NCBI GenBank assembly: GCA_949316235.1
Contig: OX438751.1
Location: 3,062,413 to 3,126,412 of the forward strand
Length of the DNA: 64,000 nucleotides
Direction: 5' to 3'
Source: Oegoconia quadripuncta
Lineage: Eukaryota > Arthropoda > Insecta > Lepidoptera > Autostichidae
Each line of letters starts with the position of its first letter. Position 1 is the first letter of the stretch. The translations under genes were made by a program, and so were the position numbers. Under the pieces are notes generated by a model. That model had not been told where the DNA came from, did no database searches, and worked only from the letters and a program-made list of their open reading frames with translations. Shown one piece after another: positions 26,601 through 34,604 of the stretch.

Positions 26601-28004
26601 ATACCCAATGATTCAATTCACAAGGTGAACTGGCAACAGGGGGTGCCAGCGGGTTTTCAAAGGTTAAAAGTAACCGCTTTATAAAAGTTTCAGCGGATCT
26701 AAGAAATGATTATGGGAAGCACATGAAAAGAGCTCTGTTAAAATTTTTTTTATTATGTGATTTAGCCCAGAAATTAAAAAATATTTCATATGAAACCCTT
26801 TCCAAATTATTATTATTATTATTAGGAGCCCATACTGTCCCACTGCTGGGCAAAGGCCTCCCTCCTCTCTCTCCACGGCTCTCTATTGCAGGCCTCCTCC
26901 GACCAGTTGGTCCTTTCCAAATAAAAAACAAATTTGGATATAGCTTTGAAAATCGTAGGAATTGGTACATATGATTAACGAAGAAAAAAAACTTCAATTT
27001 CATAGGTAAAGACCCAATATGACTACAATAATATGATGGAATCAGTAGCATGCCCTCCATACAGCCAGAAAGCAAATCTAGCAAATTGTAAACTTTCCTC
27101 GAAATGCATTGTCAAGACAACTAATTCACATTGATGTGAACAAAAGTATTTTTTTTTATGCACAATGGGTTAGCACTTGACCTCAATCACACTTGATGTT
27201 AAGTGAAGATGAGGCTGAAAAGTGGAAGCGTACTGACCCGGAAACCCCATCGTATTTGGGGGACTGGCTATCTTATATCTGACAACCGGGACACAACAAT
27301 GCTATCAACATTGCTGTTTGGCGGTAGATTTAGATAAGATGGTGGTAGCTAGCCAGACGGACATTTAACAAAACTTACTGTAAGTGTAAATTATTATTTT
27401 GGAGTTGTATTTGTTTTCATTCAATAGCAAATTTTATCATTCTGCCTACCCTGTGACAAAACGCTGTGAACGCCACTTGATGGAATAATGGGTGAGTGTG
27501 ATCGGGCAGACAATCGGATATGGATATACTCGTATGCAGTTGTTTCTCTAACAAAATCGCTCATCCTTATATGGTGACTGCTGCCAATTGAGATGGGCTT
27601 GCTCGAGGGGTGTTATGTACCACTCATGAATCAACCAAAGCAAACCTCAACCAAAGGTTTGATTGGGTTCCTAACTGGCTTATGGGGAACACTGTACATG
27701 AGCAATGAAAGAAGTTTGGGAATTTATCATAATAAAGCCCTCATTGATCTCCTCTGCTGGAATAATCTCCTTTTATTAGATGACGGTATGTTCGTAAAAC
27801 GCATCACCATGGAATGATTAATAATTTATCTACAAGCATGCAATTTATACTGCGGTTATGGACAGCAGGATGTATCGTGAATCACTAGAACTTTAATAAG
27901 AATTTATAGAAAAAAAGGTTTTATTACTTACAGAAGACGAGCAGCCTGAGAGAGTGCCGACCTTTGAATGACTAGCATAGACCTTACGAGGGTCCCCAGC
28001 ATTC
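14543..28004 (-). CDS. Dock7: DOCK-C family guanine exchange factor, N-terminal part (11 exons)
   Basis: Orthologue of DOCK6/7/8 (zizimin-related, Drosophila Zir), large cytoplasmic exchange factors that activate Rac and Cdc42 and shape cell protrusions. Coding exons, right to left: 28004-27932, 23885-23725, 23412-23208, 21123-20930, 20586-20446, 19065-18786, 17242-17065, 16568-16390, 15968-15788, 15390-15236, 14661-14543. All have GT-AG borders and all ten junctions keep frame. Conserved landmarks in order: '[10 protein letters not shown]', '[11 protein letters not shown]', '[20 protein letters not shown]', '[17 protein letters not shown]', '[11 protein letters not shown]', 'ITVTSFFKQ', '[14 protein letters not shown]', '[14 protein letters not shown]', '[15 protein letters not shown]'. 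The last two exons begin the DHR-1/C2 lipid-binding domain. The start exon, rest of DHR-1 and catalytic DHR-2 are not in the window; a Polinton and unrelated exons lie to the left. Confidence 0.9.
14841..14948. repeat. inverted repeat, perfect 14-bp arms
   Basis: 'gcgccatctatcgg' (14841-14854) and 'ccgatagatggcgc' (14935-14948) are exact reverse complements, with a second short palindrome 'ggtacacttgtacc' between them. Lies in the intron just upstream of exon A. Confidence 0.7.
15072..15235. repeat. 19-bp minisatellite at a splice donor
   Basis: About eight units of consensus 'gagaggtaggaacaatgtg', with unit lengths 16-20 bp and increasing divergence toward the exon. The last unit runs into the donor GTAAGT of DOCK exon B (15235-15230 on the - strand). 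Confidence 0.85.
15236..15390 (-). CDS. DOCK exon B (start of DHR-1/C2)
   Basis: CTCTAG|ATGACA ... ATCACC|GTAAGT, phase 1 to 0. Encodes '[17 protein letters not shown]' and 'RAGSARNIT', the first strands of DHR-1. The donor is followed within a few bases by a minisatellite. Confidence 0.92.
15788..15968 (-). CDS. DOCK exon C
   Basis: CATCAG|GAGACT ... GCGGAG|GTGACT, phase 0 to 1. Encodes '[20 protein letters not shown]' and '[10 protein letters not shown]', well conserved in DOCK-C proteins. Confidence 0.92.
16085..16231 (-). pseudogene. decayed duplicate of DOCK exon D
   Basis: 'tcacctgtttgtaggaactggtg' and 'atggtgcgacgctgatggagcctt' match exon D sequence at 16385-16408 and 16468-16494, with the middle of the exon deleted and one base lost (frameshift). 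The donor side and about 60 bp of flanking intron ('tctgctcgcctag...agctgtctgccgatcctcacctg') are duplicated too, so this was a DNA-level tandem duplication. Confidence 0.7.
16390..16568 (-). CDS. DOCK exon D
   Basis: CCCCAG|ACCGTA ... AAGCAG|GTGAGA, phase 1 to 0. Encodes a Ser/Arg-rich linker and '[14 protein letters not shown]'. A decayed copy of this exon lies 160-230 bp downstream in the gene (16085-16231). Confidence 0.9.
16650..16870 (+). mobile_element. SINE S3 (tRNA-headed), + copy
   Basis: Head 'tttggtgtagtggttagaaactctg', B box 'gtgttcgaatcccgctaggg', then 'tttgtatgatgaatac' and body 'ttatcaaccatctggtatcc...aagcctagttgcttagtgtggaactagatgg', ending in an A/T-rich tail. Founding description of family S3 for this window. 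Confidence 0.75.
17065..17242 (-). CDS. DOCK exon E
   Basis: TGACAG|AACCGC ... GTTTGG|GTGAGT, phase 0 to 1. Encodes '[11 protein letters not shown]' and '[14 protein letters not shown]'. Confidence 0.9.
17264..17595 (+). mobile_element. MITE-A copy 1 (332 bp)
   Basis: Ends 'ggcccgtattaataaaccaa' and 'tggtttattaatacggccct' are inverted repeats. The inside repeats short modules of 'ctcaag' plus 'tttattaat'. Non-coding. TA flanks in other copies suggest a Tc1/mariner-type target. Confidence 0.8.
17620..18025. mobile_element. degenerate 5S-type SINE piece joined to SINE S3 (+)
   Basis: 17620-17812 contains 'gccacctgacagtttcc' and 'aatccaaggactgattgggttc', remnants of the 5S-headed SINE on the - strand. 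17812-18025 is an S3 body ('tatgtttgtatgatgaacacagac' to 'gtggaactagatggcgctgtg'). Confidence 0.55.
18240..18473 (+). mobile_element. SINE S1 body, + copy
   Basis: 'ggtggtagggcattttaaatgtccgcc ... agctaccaccatctt ... gttgtgttccggttg ... ttggggtttccgagtcagtacgcttccacc ... aacccgttgcgcataaaaaaaaa'. The tRNA-like head is missing in this copy. Confidence 0.75.
18786..19065 (-). CDS. DOCK exon F
   Basis: TTCCAG|ATTAGA ... GATAAG|GTTGGT, phase 2 to 0; the donor is weaker than others (GTTGGT). Encodes '[20 protein letters not shown]' through '[20 protein letters not shown]', the best conserved N-terminal block. Confidence 0.93.
19289..19616 (-). mobile_element. MITE-A copy 2 (328 bp)
   Basis: Inverted relative to copy 1 and nearly collinear with it; flanked by TA on both sides ('gacTA|AGG...CCT|TAgac'). 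Confidence 0.8.
20085..20365 (-). mobile_element. CR1-like LINE 3' tail
   Basis: 'tctttattgtacacagcttaaaaatatacacagtga...aacaggtgtacaaaggcggtcttatcgcgg' is a LINE 3' end (antisense); the same sequence is at 43604-43690. Confidence 0.6.
20446..20586 (-). CDS. DOCK exon G
   Basis: TTTCAG|GTTGGA ... CTCAA|GTAAGT, phase 2 to 2. Encodes an acidic '[11 protein letters not shown]' region and '[11 protein letters not shown]', which leads into exon F. Confidence 0.88.
20930..21123 (-). CDS. DOCK exon H
   Basis: CCCCAG|TCCGAA ... TAGAAG|GTGAGA, phase 0 to 2. Ser-rich start, then '[17 protein letters not shown]' and '[15 protein letters not shown]', conserved in DOCK6/7/8. Confidence 0.9.
21705..22052 (-). 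pseudogene. decayed tandem duplicates of DOCK exon I
   Basis: The block 21905-22020 aligns without gaps to the 3' half of exon I (23208-23310): 'cttcgtactgctggcccggc' against 'ctcgtactgctgccgcggc', and 'tatcgagccgctggcg' against 'cgtcgagccgctcgcg'. Read on the - strand it keeps 'QYEV' and a GT at the donor but has a TAA in frame. A second copy (about 21725-21900, 'cttatccacctcgtattgcag') lies beside it, and a third piece with 'atgctcgcctcgaac' lies at about 22490-22560, beyond an inserted MITE-B. The 150-codon + strand frame here is a shadow of these. Confidence 0.65.
22053..22476 (+). mobile_element. MITE-B copy 1 (424 bp)
   Basis: Starts 'attaggtccttacctatgaa' and ends 'ttcataggtaaagacccaat', about 23-bp imperfect terminal inverted repeats. 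Inside: 'ttatcggataacattaagtt' and 'gggaagcacatgaaaagagct'. Non-coding. It splits the array of decayed exon-I copies. Confidence 0.8.
22855..23168 (-). mobile_element. LINE 3' fragment (RT C terminus)
   Basis: Encodes the C-terminal end of a Jockey/CR1-group reverse transcriptase ('[20 protein letters not shown]', '[12 protein letters not shown]'), then 3' UTR ending near 22855. 5'-truncated. The same subfamily occurs at 34325-34472. Confidence 0.7.
23208..23412 (-). CDS. DOCK exon I
   Basis: TTACCAG|GAGCAA ... CATCAG|GTGGGT, phase 2 to 0. Encodes '[20 protein letters not shown]' and an Arg/Gln-rich tail. Decayed copies of its 3' half lie in the next intron (21705-22030), and a LINE fragment begins about 40 bp past its donor. 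Confidence 0.92.
23438..23665 (+). mobile_element. SINE S2 (tRNA-headed), + copy
   Basis: 'gattggtgtagtaaatagtg', B box 'gcgggttcgaatgccgcg', 'aatgtttgtgtgatgaatacgaac', body to 'gggactagatgattggtgtaagtgtccgaaatatttattg' and a (TTA)n tail. It starts about 25 bp from exon I. Confidence 0.8.
23725..23885 (-). CDS. DOCK exon J
   Basis: TCCCTAG|ATATCC ... AGATCT|GTGAGT, phase 0 to 2. Encodes '[19 protein letters not shown]' and '[13 protein letters not shown]', the start of the DOCK-C/D N-terminal domain. Confidence 0.9.
23935..24015 (+). mobile_element. SINE S1 head fragment
   Basis: 'gtagctcaatgtagacaacataaggtttac...gaagtcgcgagtttgattca...ggggtacatgttta' matches the tRNA-like head of S1. Confidence 0.55.
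24098..24985 (-). mobile_element. SINE S3 (- copy) split by an R1-type LINE
   Basis: The two halves, 24098-24162 ('gcgccatctaggtccacagtaagcat...') and 24765-24985 ('...ataccagatggttgttaaac ... gggattcgaacccgcgacc ... accactacaccaaac'), form one S3 copy when the insert is removed. Confidence 0.8.
24163..24764 (+). mobile_element. 5'-truncated R1-type LINE 3' end with poly(A)
   Basis: A 602-bp very GC-rich block that starts in the end of ORF2 ('[20 protein letters not shown]' reading, then Arg-rich), continues through a 3' UTR full of strong stem-loops ('gcgggatcgg...ccgatcccgc', 'acaccccccgg...ccgggggggtgt', 'gctcctgtcattggagc') and ends in about 24 A/G. It is bounded by a perfect 16-bp duplication 'ggcttgagttatggat' (24147-24162 and 24765-24780), the mark of target-primed insertion. 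Confidence 0.8.
25226..25360. mobile_element. small foldback element
   Basis: 'gcgtagcataacaacgttagtcgcgcgcgac' faces 'gtcgcgataaacgttaatgtcgcgcg' (complement of 25315-25345) and 'cgtagcatgaca' (complement of 25342-25353). Imperfect terminal inverted repeats; non-coding. Confidence 0.45.
25361..26422. other. intronic stretch without recognised features
   Basis: AT-rich. Short open frames here (for example 25755-26015 +) have no recognisable motif and no codon bias like the DOCK exons. Nothing supported. Confidence 0.5.
26423..27019 (+). mobile_element. MITE-B copy 2 with two inserts (597 bp)
   Basis: Same ends as copy 1. Extra sequence at about 26592-26665 ('ggttcttgatacccaatgat...gggttttcaaagg') is absent from the other copies, and an RTE tail sits at 26807-26908. 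Confidence 0.8.
26807..26908 (-). mobile_element. RTE LINE 3' end with (TAA)n tail, nested
   Basis: Antisense of 'gaggcctttgcccagcagtgggacagtatgggctcc(taa)n'. Flanked by the duplication 'cctttccaaa' (26797-26806 and 26910-26919), so it retroposed into MITE-B. A second copy is at 59913-60003. Confidence 0.75.
27157..27370 (-). mobile_element. SINE S1, - copy (headless)
   Basis: 'tatgcacaatgggttagcacttgacctc ... ggtggtagctagccagacggacatttaac'. Same body as 18240-18473 inverted. Confidence 0.75.
27932..28004 (-). CDS. DOCK exon K (upstream exon)
   Basis: TTTTAG|GAATGC ... TCTTCT|GTAAGT, phase 1 to 0. Encodes '[20 protein letters not shown]', matching in position the poorly conserved segment after the DOCK-C N terminus. 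It joins exon J in frame. The start-codon exon to its right was not found. Confidence 0.7.
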
Positions 28005-29095
28005 CTAAAATAAGAAAAAATCAATCGAGAGTATATAAATACGCGATCCTGACCCTAACTTCATGCATCGTTAATCAACTCTTCCGAACGTAAATAATAA
28101 AGCCTTTTACCCGTAAGAAATCTGGTCTTTGCGTCCGAGTGTCATTTAAAATGTTATGCACTTAAAACTATGAGCAAACTATTAATCGTTAATGTTTTTA
28201 AAAATTCTGCTGATTATAAATAGGAAACGATTTCTGTTTACAGCCTTTGATTCAGTCAGTGTCTCCACATCAAATTATGATTCGCTCACAAATGAAATTA
28301 AATTCTAATGGAACGCATTATTGCGCTTTATTAACAGAACAAGTTATTTTATTTATACAAAAATAACAGAAAAAATAAATCAGATGAATCAAAATTTGGA
28401 AGTTGTACAATCTGTACCTGCTACAAATGATTTAACTTAGACCACAAATTGTAACGACGAAATTTTAAAATTGGGCGAAATCCTAATAGTGGTAACATTA
28501 ATTTGACATAAGAATGACAATTTTTTTTAAAATGAAGCTTTGGCTACTAGGCCATCAGCTGTTTATGTCTGGTGTTGCAAGAGTATACAATGGACGTCCT
28601 ATGCTGCGTCCTATGGCCACATTCGGGTCCTCAAGAATTTCATGTTTTTGCCATCGGCTCGTTAGGATGAAGAAGGGTGTAAAATTGAAATCTACTTTTT
28701 AAAAATAAAATAAATTCACTCAATGACTCAGACTAACAAAACTAACAAAACCTACTCAATGATCAAAAAAACCCTGATAAATATACAGAAATGCACTCGT
28801 GACAGAGGGTGAGCCCATCGCCGTTTAAACGTTCAGAACTGTAAAGTCCCTTAGTCGCCTTTTACGACACCCACGGGAAGAGGCAGGTTCGTTTTATTCT
28901 ATTTCGAGTGCCGAAACCACACAGCACATGCACCTGCATTTTTCATAATTCTTTAAACAAACTTTTTTTTTAATATGACTATTCGTTAGCATTTGTTTTA
29001 ATGTAGGTATAGCGCAACTGTATTGAATATAACATTATAGTTATTTCTATTATTTCGAGTTCCTTAAAGTGCAAGCGGAAAGTTAGCATAAATGT
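28005..29095. other. intergenic or intronic stretch
   Basis: Upstream of DOCK exon K. It contains at 28785-28935 a repeat ('gtgacagagggtgagcccatcgccgttt...ttttacgacacccacgggaagaggca') also seen at 55965-56115 and inverted at 38690-38765. The first DOCK exon is not recognisable here. Confidence 0.45.
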
Positions 29096-29097
29096 AA

Positions 29098-29165
29098 AAA
29101 AACAGGCCAAGTGCGTGTCGACCCACGCGTAGTGTAGGGTTCCGTGTTTGCCCGTCACAATATGC
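29098..29165 (+). repeat. Lep1-type repeat, short 5' piece
   Basis: 'aacaggccaagtgcgtgtcg...tagggttccgtgtttgcc' corresponds to the start of the element at 12288. Confidence 0.5.
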
Positions 29166-29195
29166 GGAATTAGAAGGGGGTTTCTTTCAACGGAA

Positions 29196-29527
29196 AGTAA
29201 ACTACAATGCTCAATGTAAACAACATTGGGTTTACGATTCGGAGGTCGCGGGTTCGATCCCCAGTGGGGTACATGTTTAAGTACTCGGTTTGGTTGGTGG
29301 TAGGGCATTTTAAATGTCCGCCTGGCTAGCTACCACCATCTTATCTAAATCTGCCGCCAAGCAGCAATGTTAATAGCATTGTCGTGTTCCGGTTGTCAGA
29401 GATAAGATAGCCAGTCCCCCAAATGTGTTGGGGTTTCCGGGTCAGTACGCTTCCATCTTCGACCTCATCTTCACTTAACATCAGGTGTGATTGAGGTCAA
29501 GTACCAACCCGTTATGCATAAAGAAAA
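29196..29527 (+). mobile_element. SINE S1, full + copy
   Basis: Head 'gctcaatgtaaacaacattgggtttacgattcgg', B box 'gcgggttcgatccccagtgg', body as in 18240-18473, tail 'gcataaagaaaagaaagaaag'. This copy shows that S1 is tRNA-derived. Confidence 0.85.
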
Positions 29528-29691
29528 GAAAGAAAGAAAGTACTAAAATATATTTTATTTTTGGAATATTACTCAAAAACCTTATAAAGCCTAATTAGCT
29601 GGTTTTCCTTTTAACTTTGTTATACAGATATTACTATTGCTGTGAATTTTATCCCATATCCAGAACTAATTTAACCAAGTATTTGTATTTG

Positions 29692-29930
29692 TATATTATA
29701 TCAACCATCTGGTACACAACACAAGCCTGTAGTTGCTTACTGTGGAACTAGATGGCATTGTGTGTATGTCCAAGGATATTTATAGTTATTTAATTGATTA
29801 ACTGGCGGGGGAAGGCGGAGGAGACACTTGAATATGACAAAATATGCACTTTAAAGCTAATATTATAAATGCAAAAGTTGTTTGTTAATTTGTTTGTTGC
29901 TCAATAATATTTCCCATCCCACACGGGTAT
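29692..29930 (+). mobile_element. SINE S3 3' part followed by Helitron-like 5' piece
   Basis: 29692-29800: 'atcaaccatctggtacacaac...ggaactagatggcattgtgtg'. 29858-29930: 'ctaatattataaatgcaaaagttg', the start of the Helitron-like repeat. Confidence 0.55.
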
Positions 29931-30054
29931 AAAAATAATTAGGTGAGTATCAAGGAGTGAAATTACTATTCAGGATTCCAGCTTTCAAACATTAAGAGCT
30001 TCTGAGCTAGCCCATGGACAGGCAGACAGATACGGACATGGTAAATTATAGTGT

Positions 30055-30226
30055 GCCCGCCCAAGACCGACTTTTAGTAGGACCGATAATCGGGCCGATT
30101 TTTTCTTCAATACTTTTATCACCGATGTTGTGACCGATTTTTTGTAGGCGTTGAAACATTGCAATCAGTACGTTCCATTTTTCTCCTACAAAAAATCGGT
30201 CATCGATTATCGGCCCTGGGCGGGGC
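30055..30226. mobile_element. foldback MITE, 172 bp
   Basis: 'gcccgcccaagaccga...ggaccgataatcgggcc' is the complement of 'ggtcatcgattatcggccctgggcgggg' at the other end, with 'ctacaaaaaatcggt' and 'accgattttttgtag' inside. Non-coding. Confidence 0.6.
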
Positions 30227-30797
30227 AGCTTTAGGGTTCCATGCTGACTACGTAACTATAAAAACAAAGACTAGAGGGCACCAATTGCACGTTTTCCTAA
30301 CCTAAACTAATCAATCACGGTCATACATATTCGTAGTGCGCATATCGGTAATCCGTTTGTCGCCGTCACACGTTGCTAATTGGATTCAAGTCTCGTGGCG
30401 AGGGCTTCCTCGGCATGAGACTTCGCATGCCGTCGGATTATTAGAAACTACTTGAATGTATACCTATAATAGAATTAGAATTGAAATACAAACAGATTAC
30501 AGTCAGACAATATGTACAAAGGTGAGCTTATCTCTAAAGAGATATCTTCCAGTCATCCCTACTGGAGGTTAGAAATGTTACACGGAAGGGGGAACAAATA
30601 AAATAAAAATTCTAAACGTAGTTAATAATAGATATTTTTGATACAAACGCATTTAATAATAAACTAGGTTACAATATTAGAAAACAAATTATTATTGGAT
30701 TCGTATCTTTTCTTGCCCAGTCAACAATATAATAACGTTAAAGTTAATAACAATTGAAGTATTTAAAAAGCAAAAAAACCCGCCAGCTAATTTTGTA

Positions 30798-31033
30798 TTG
30801 TAAATAAATAAATATTTCGGACACTTACACCAATATCTAGTTCCAAAATAAGCAAAGTTTTTACTATGGATGCTAGATAACGGATAAACAGACATACATA
30901 TTCATATTTAACATCCATGATGCGGGAATAAATGTTCGCGTTCTTCACACAAACATTCACTCATTGCGGGATTCGAACCTGCAACCGTTGGTTTCGTAGA
31001 CGGGTCACTATCCACTACACCAATCGGTTGTCG
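30798..31033 (-). mobile_element. SINE S2, - copy
   Basis: 'aaatatttcggacacttacaccaatatctagttcc ... gggattcgaacctgcaaccgttggtttcgtag ... ccactacaccaatcggttgtcg'. Confidence 0.8.
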
Positions 31034-31226
31034 AATTTATGCGGGCGCCACGTTCGATTTTATCCTATGACGAAACGAATCTGACGACACACTACACTTC
31101 AAAATCGGTCAAGTCGCATGGGCTACAGGATGGGTAACACAGAAATCTAAACACATACCATACCAGAAAAACATTACCATCCTTCATGGGGTAGTCGGGT
31201 AATGACTTACGCAAAGGGAAAGTTCG

Positions 31227-31290
31227 CCCAATGTAAATAACATTAGGTTTGCAAAACTGGGTTCGATTCCCGGCGAGGTACAGGCTTGGT
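31227..31290 (+). mobile_element. SINE S1 head fragment
   Basis: 'ttcgcccaatgtaaataacattaggtttgcaaaact' with B box 'gggttcgattcccggcg', directly before the LINE; part of it ('gggaaagttcgcccaat') is duplicated at 31290-31308. Confidence 0.5.
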
Positions 31291-31343
31291 TGGGAAAGTT
31301 CGCCCAATTTAAATAACAAAGTTCCCTTGTCACTTCTGTCAAC

Positions 31344-32048
31344 ATGCATATTCTCCCTCTATCAGCCACTCACACTGCTCCAAATTGTACGCCTACACTC
31401 CTTGACCTAATTCTTGTGTCTAACTTGGACAATGTTGCCAATCATGGACAATTCGCTTCTTCTTTCTCCTATCATGATCTCATTTTTCTTTCATACAAGT
31501 TGCGTCCTCCGCGTCGTAAGTGCAAAATTCTTTATCTCCGAAGCTACAAGGGTATTGATTTGGAATGCTTAAGGGGGGAGGCGAGTAACTTGGATTGGTC
31601 ACCGGTCTACGACTGTGACGATATGGATGGCAAAATTACAGCTTTTAATGAAATAGTAACTGGGCTATATGATACTCATGCCCCTGTCAAACGTGTGAAG
31701 GCAAAACATTTACCTGCCCCGTGGCTCACTCCTTCTATCAAAAACGTGATGTCCAAGCGTGATAAAGCGAAGCGGAAATACAAAAAGTTTCCCAATGACG
31801 ACAGCCTGTCCCTTTATAAAAAGCTTCGAAATCGCTGTAATAGGTTGTGCAGAGACGCTAAAAGACGACACATTCATGGAGCAATTGAAAATTGCAACAC
31901 TGCACAGGTATGGAGATTCTTAAGGACGCTTGGCATTGGTACATCTTCTAACGATTGTCCTCTACCTTTTAATTTAAACACGTTTTTAACAACCACTTCT
32001 CTCTGCCTCCATCTTGTCTGGAGGACAGTGTCAGGTGCTCTTCTTTGA
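31344..32048 (+). pseudogene. LINE ORF2 part 1: endonuclease end and linker
   Basis: Reads 'PTLLDLILVSNLDNVANHG' (last part of an APE-type endonuclease), 'KRVKAKHLPAPWLTPSIKN' and 'YKKLRNRCNRLCRDAKRRH', typical of the linker before the reverse transcriptase. The frame goes wrong at about 31983-31990 (T5 run), after which the true reading continues in the frame of the next ORF ('NHFSLPPSCL'). Confidence 0.8.
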
Positions 32049-33634
32049 ATTATTTATCCAACCTGCAGTTGCCTAAGTGTGATCCCTTCAGCCTCATGGA
32101 AGTTAATTACGCAGATATTAAGAAATCTCTTCTCTCCATTTCATCTAAGGCAGTGGGTGATGATGAGCTTAGCTATCACATGTTCCATCCTATTATTAAT
32201 GAACTAGTACCTACAATTACTCATCTCATAAATCACTCCTTTGCTACAAGTTCATTCCCATCTGCTTGGAAAAAAGCTCATGTCATTCCACTTCCGAAAA
32301 TCTCCAGTCCTACATCTTTGTCCCAGTTTCGACCAATTTCTATTCTACCCTTTTTATCTAATGTTCTCGAAAGTCTCGTCCATAAGCAACTTTCAAAATT
32401 TCTCTCTTCAAACAACTTCCAGTCTGGTTTTCGCCCTGGACATAGCACAGTAACTGCCTTAGTTAAAATTTCTGATGACATTCGCCTTGCCATAGAAAAT
32501 AAACTACTTACTGTTTTAGTCCTACTGGACTTCAGCAGTGCCTTTAATTCTGTTGATTTTGATATTTTACTAGCTGTCCTTTCCTCTCTTAACATATCTT
32601 CTTCTGTCATTACCTGGTTCAATTCCTATCTTCGAGGCCGCACACAGTGTGTTCGCTCAAATGACTCTACGTCGGACTGGTGTAGCCTCACAGCTGGTGT
32701 ACCTCAGGGTGGTGTTTTGTCTCCTCTTCTATTCTCAATTTTTATAAACACAATCACTCTTGTTATTTCCTCCCATTTCCATTTATATGCAGACGACGTA
32801 CAGATTTATCGTCATTTTAAAGCAAATGAGGTCTCAGAGGCTATCACTAGGGTTAATGACGACCTCACGAAAATCTACAAATGGGCGAAAGAATTTGGTC
32901 TCCTAGTTAACCCAGCCAAATCACAGGCTATAATCATAGGTAGCTCATATTCACGCGCTCAATTGACGGAATCAGCTATGCCGCCAGTAATGTATGATGG
33001 AGTTGTGATTAGCTACGCGCAGACCGATAAAAATCTGGGTGTCATATTTAACCAGAACCTGTCGTGGTCTGACCAGATAGGTTCCATTAGCAGAAAGGTT
33101 TATTTTTCGTTCCAATCCCTCAAGCGACTCCAAAAGTTTCTTCCTCTTCAAACTCGTATCACCCTTGCTCAATCACTTCTGCTACCGTTACTCGACTATG
33201 CTGATGTAACTTTTCTTGATGCAACTGAGGACCTACTTAACAAGCTTGAACGTCTCCAGAATTTATGCATTCGTTTTATTTTTGGGTTGCGCAAGTTTGA
33301 CCATGTTTCGCAACACCGATCCGAGTTGAAGTGGCTTCCGATACGACGTCGTCATGACGTACATGTTGTATCCTTACTGTTCAATATCCTCAACAACTCT
33401 TACTCTCCCCCTTACCTTCGTGAGCGATTTGACTATCTTGTTCCCCGAGGTAAACCTTGCAGAACAACCAAATCCCTCATGCTTAAATGCCCAGCACACT
33501 TGACAACACGTTATAGTGATTCGTTCACGATTCGGTCAGTGAGACTATGGAACGCACTACCGCATGCAATCCGCGCAAGTCCATCGTTAGAAATTTTCAA
33601 GAAAAGAGTAAAAGAGCATTATTTGTCTTTATGA
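32045..33634 (+). CDS. LINE ORF2 part 2: reverse transcriptase
   Basis: A 529-aa open frame with RT motifs: 'FRPISILPFLSNVLE', 'LLDFSSAFNSVD', 'GVPQGGVLSPLLF' and the catalytic 'YADDVQIY'. It ends 'VRLWNALPHAIRASPSLEIF' plus a short basic tail, as in Jockey/CR1-type elements. No RNase H or zinc knuckle is seen. Homologous correct sequence starts upstream of the annotated start, at about 31985, beyond the frameshift. Without an intact endonuclease it cannot move on its own. Confidence 0.85.
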   Translation: MNYLSNLQLPKCDPFSLMEVNYADIKKSLLSISSKAVGDDELSYHMFHPIINELVPTITHLINHSFATSSFPSAWKKAHVIPLPKISSPTSLSQFRPISILPFLSNVLESLVHKQLSKFLSSNNFQSGFRPGHSTVTALVKISDDIRLAIENKLLTVLVLLDFSSAFNSVDFDILLAVLSSLNISSSVITWFNSYLRGRTQCVRSNDSTSDWCSLTAGVPQGGVLSPLLFSIFINTITLVISSHFHLYADDVQIYRHFKANEVSEAITRVNDDLTKIYKWAKEFGLLVNPAKSQAIIIGSSYSRAQLTESAMPPVMYDGVVISYAQTDKNLGVIFNQNLSWSDQIGSISRKVYFSFQSLKRLQKFLPLQTRITLAQSLLLPLLDYADVTFLDATEDLLNKLERLQNLCIRFIFGLRKFDHVSQHRSELKWLPIRRRHDVHVVSLLFNILNNSYSPPYLRERFDYLVPRGKPCRTTKSLMLKCPAHLTTRYSDSFTIRSVRLWNALPHAIRASPSLEIFKKRVKEHYLSL

Positions 33635-34148
33635 TTTCTCCTCAGTATTATAGTAATTATTTAATTATTTATCATAATATGAGTATTGATAATGTATATA
33701 CTTGTTTATACGTATATATATTGCATAGGTTATGTGGTATATTTATTTATATATATTATTATATTATTTTATTTTATTTTAAATAATTTTCAATTTTTGT
33801 GTACACTATTTTCTGCCCAATCTAATAAACACTATGTATCTCTAAGGTTTGCTGGTAGAAAACTCTATCGGAATTAAGCTCGCCTTTGTACATTTTATAT
33901 ACAATGCATATTCCTGTAACAATTTTGTGTACAATAAAGATATTAAGAAAGTTTACAAAATCGGGTTCGTTTCCCAACGGGGTACTGGGGATCATTCGCG
34001 CTATTTATCGTGGTTTATAAACCACCACACGGGCCCGTGTGTGTAATGTGGGACTAGTGGCCACCTGACAATCCACTGATTGATACACTATATAGCCAAC
34101 AACTAGGCTTACCGATTGTCTTCAATTGAAAACAATCGGCTCTTATAT

Positions 34149-34602
34149 AGATTATGTAAATTCATCATATATCATACATAGTCATCGATTACGTTGACCA
34201 ATAAGAAACCGTCAAATTGCCGAACGAACAATGAGCCAACCAATCACATGTCAGAACGACATTGTGACATGTGCTCATCGGTGTCTCATTAAGTGTGGCG
34301 ATACAAAATTTGTAAAAGTCCCTGGAAAAACTTACAACCTTGGGATCTTCAAGTCTAGAGTGAATAGGCATTTACTGGGTGCGCGTGATACATCTTCGGC
34401 TGCATTGTCACTTTCCATCAGGTGAGGTTGTAGTCAAACGCGAAACCAGTTTTTCAATAAAAAAAAAACCCTTTAGATAAAAGAGAAATGTGACATGACA
34501 CAAATGTTGGCTCATCGCTCGGTCGGTAATTTGACTGTTTCCCATTGGTCAACGTAATCGATGACGATACCGATGAAGTTACATAATCTAAAGGCAGTAC
34601 CG
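34149..34602. mobile_element. MITE with about 90-bp inverted arms, carrying a LINE piece
   Basis: 34149-34240 ('gattatgtaaattcatc...cgattacgttgaccaat...gtcaaattgccgaacgaac.atgagccaac') is an imperfect reverse complement of 34508-34602. Between the arms lies a LINE 3' end (34325-34472). Confidence 0.6.
34325..34472 (+). mobile_element. LINE 3' end fragment
   Basis: Encodes '[15 protein letters not shown]' and ends 'ttcaataaaaaaaaaa'; same subfamily as 22855-23168. Confidence 0.65.
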
Positions 34603-34604
34603 AC

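Larger units (their letters stand above)
31330..33950 (+). mobile_element. 5'-truncated non-LTR retrotransposon (Jockey/CR1 group)
   Basis: Endonuclease C terminus ('TLLDLILVSN'), linker, full reverse transcriptase and 3' UTR ending in 'aataaagatattaagaaag' at about 33950. ORF2 is broken once by a frameshift. The 5' end lies inside the endonuclease, the usual result of incomplete target-primed reverse transcription. Confidence 0.85.
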
